DNA from: Pseudobutyrivibrio sp. YE44
GTDB taxonomy: Bacteria; Bacillota; Clostridia; Lachnospirales; Lachnospiraceae
DNA: 64,000 nt
Direction: 5' to 3'
Assembly: GCF_900104335.1 (NCBI RefSeq)
Contig: NZ_FMXT01000001.1
Coordinates: forward strand, 310,001 to 374,000
The stretch's first letter is position 1. Each line of letters opens with the position of its first letter. The notes beneath the pieces are model-generated. The model did no database searches. It was not told where the DNA came from and saw nothing but the letters and a program-made list of their open reading frames with translations. Position numbers and translations under genes: made by a program. Positions 63,286 through 64,000 of the stretch are shown here, in pieces.

Positions 63286-63422
63286 AGAACAGCTTTGAAG
63301 ACTTGGCAAGCGCGAGCAGGAAGGCTCCATGCCAAGCTAGGAGGGAGCCGCGAAGCGGAAAGTTGCCTAGCTTGAGTATGGAAGGTGGCCTGCGGGAGCA
63401 TGTAAAACTTGGAAGCTGTTCT
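63286..63422 (+). ncRNA. Nested hairpin structure of 137 bases, possible RNA or repeat
   Basis: AGAACAGCTT (63286-63295) is exactly complementary to AAGCTGTTCT (63413-63422). Inside are GCAGG/CCTGC, CCAT-GCC-AAGCTAGG pairing with CCTAGCTT-GAGT-ATGG, and an apical CCGC-GAA-GCGG. ATTTTG follows, so a terminator role for hisF is possible. The GC content is higher than that of the surrounding gap. No second copy was seen in this window. The 281-base gap 63257-63538 holds nothing else certain apart from the GGAG ribosome site for the next gene. Confidence 0.5.
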
Positions 63423-63538
63423 ATTTTGTTATATTTAACAGATTTATCACAACTTTGGTGTATTATACTAATAGGTATAAGTATGAGACAGACTAGGAAC
63501 ACGGATGTTCAGGTACTATCTTCAAAGGAGTGATGTTT

Positions 63539-64000
63539 ATGTCTTTGACGCTTAATTCTTTTAATAATAATTCTATCTATTCATTGTTTTCTAATAACAC
63601 CAGCACAAATTCTGTGTTTGGTGGTTTGGAGAGCTCCCTTACAAGTCTTTCACAGATTAAAAGTGGAACCTACGCTAAGCTTGTAAAGTCTTATTATGCC
63701 AAGTACGATTCTGAGGGCAATTTAAAGACTGAGGGTACAAAGAGTAAGGTTAAAGATGACAAGGGTACTCTAGGTGAAATTAGAGGTGATTCATCTAGTC
63801 TTAGTCAGGCAGCAGATAAGCTTCTTAGCAAAGGCTCAAAGCTCTGGGACCAGGTAGAGACTGAAGATGAAGATGGAAAAGTTACAAAAGACTATGATAA
63901 GGATGCTATTTATAAGGCAGTAGATAATTTCGCTAAGGCATATAATAGTCTTGTTGATAGTGGTCAGAAAGCAGAGTCAACAGGCCTTCTTAGTCAGGTG
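63539..64000 (+). CDS. Partial flagellar-cap-like (FliD-like) protein
   Basis: Open to the window end, 154 codons visible. It starts MSLTLNSFNNNSIYSLFSNN, Ser/Asn/Thr-rich without signal peptide. It then has SSLTSLSQIKSGTYAKLVKSYY, LSQAADKLLSKGSKLW and DKDAIYKAVDNFAKAYNSLVDSG; the last resembles the FliD/filament-protein helix that ends in 'FVxAYN'. AAAGGAG lies eight bases before ATG 63539; an in-frame ATG at 63533 is too close to it. The assignment to a flagellar or filament-like secreted protein is tentative. Confidence 0.5.
   Translation, partial: MSLTLNSFNNNSIYSLFSNNTSTNSVFGGLESSLTSLSQIKSGTYAKLVKSYYAKYDSEGNLKTEGTKSKVKDDKGTLGEIRGDSSSLSQAADKLLSKGSKLWDQVETEDEDGKVTKDYDKDAIYKAVDNFAKAYNSLVDSGQKAESTGLLSQV

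Overview
This 64 kb window is chromosomal DNA from a low-GC Gram-positive bacterium. It most resembles a rumen or gut Lachnospiraceae member (Butyrivibrio/Pseudobutyrivibrio type). That placement is inferred from gene families and order: NifS-ThiI, IreB-RuvX-DUF1292-RNase J-TrmR-TrhP, a DUF5717-DUF5716 operon, the GguA/GguB/ChvE sugar transporter, a GlnRS, CheV, and a tmRNA with an ANDNLAYAA tag. Several genes start at TTG. No prophage, insertion sequence, CRISPR array, rRNA or tRNA gene was seen.

Layout. 1-3.3 kb: ilvC, a degenerate AP2/HNH-like gene on the minus strand, and the amino-acid exporter pair azlC-azlD. 3.4-12.1 kb: a monosaccharide ABC transporter (chvE-mmsA-mmsB) followed by a YesN response regulator, a YesM histidine kinase and two membrane-tethered sugar-binding proteins, which together look like an extracellular sugar-sensing circuit. 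12.1-16.3 kb: three poorly known envelope proteins, the last a rhomboid-like protein with a zinc ribbon. 16.4-33.4 kb: a dense housekeeping block (glnS, DUF2225, prmA, rsmE, cysteine desulfurase, thiI, HPr-like, mtaB, ireB, ruvX, DUF1292, rnj, trmR, U32 peptidase, lactonase, aroC, tgt, yajC), rich in tRNA and rRNA modification. 34.1-43.7 kb: a membrane protein, a small metalloprotease-like protein, secG, rnr, smpB, maf, tmRNA, a D,D-carboxypeptidase, gph, an acetyltransferase and a GH25 muramidase. RNase R, SmpB and tmRNA together form the trans-translation machinery. 44.4-52.6 kb: an aminotransferase and a four-gene operon of unknown function (1177-aa DUF5717 protein, Hsp70/actin-like DUF5716 protein, TPR-like protein, coiled-coil membrane protein). 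52.6-61.8 kb: an EEP-family phosphatase/nuclease, an MFS permease, a two-component system, a lipoprotein, CheV and a very charged membrane protein. 61.8-64 kb: hisH-hisF and a partial flagellar-cap-like gene.

The most striking non-coding content is a pair of about 570 bp giant imperfect palindromes (33472-34041 and 43757-44325), each lying between convergent genes. They are homologous but inserted in opposite orientation. Each has a perfect outer GC-rich stem (43 and 44 bp), yet the stem sequence differs between the copies, so the arms have changed together. The inverted symmetry continues outward through the terminators and stop codons of both flanking genes. This is either a large covarying structured RNA or a DNA palindrome whose arms are homogenised.

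Three further families or classes of structured non-coding DNA occur: a roughly 90-bp hairpin family (four copies, two of them directly upstream of ribosome-binding sites), a small cloverleaf REP-like family (three clear copies, one probable), and a single 137-bp nested hairpin at 63.3 kb.
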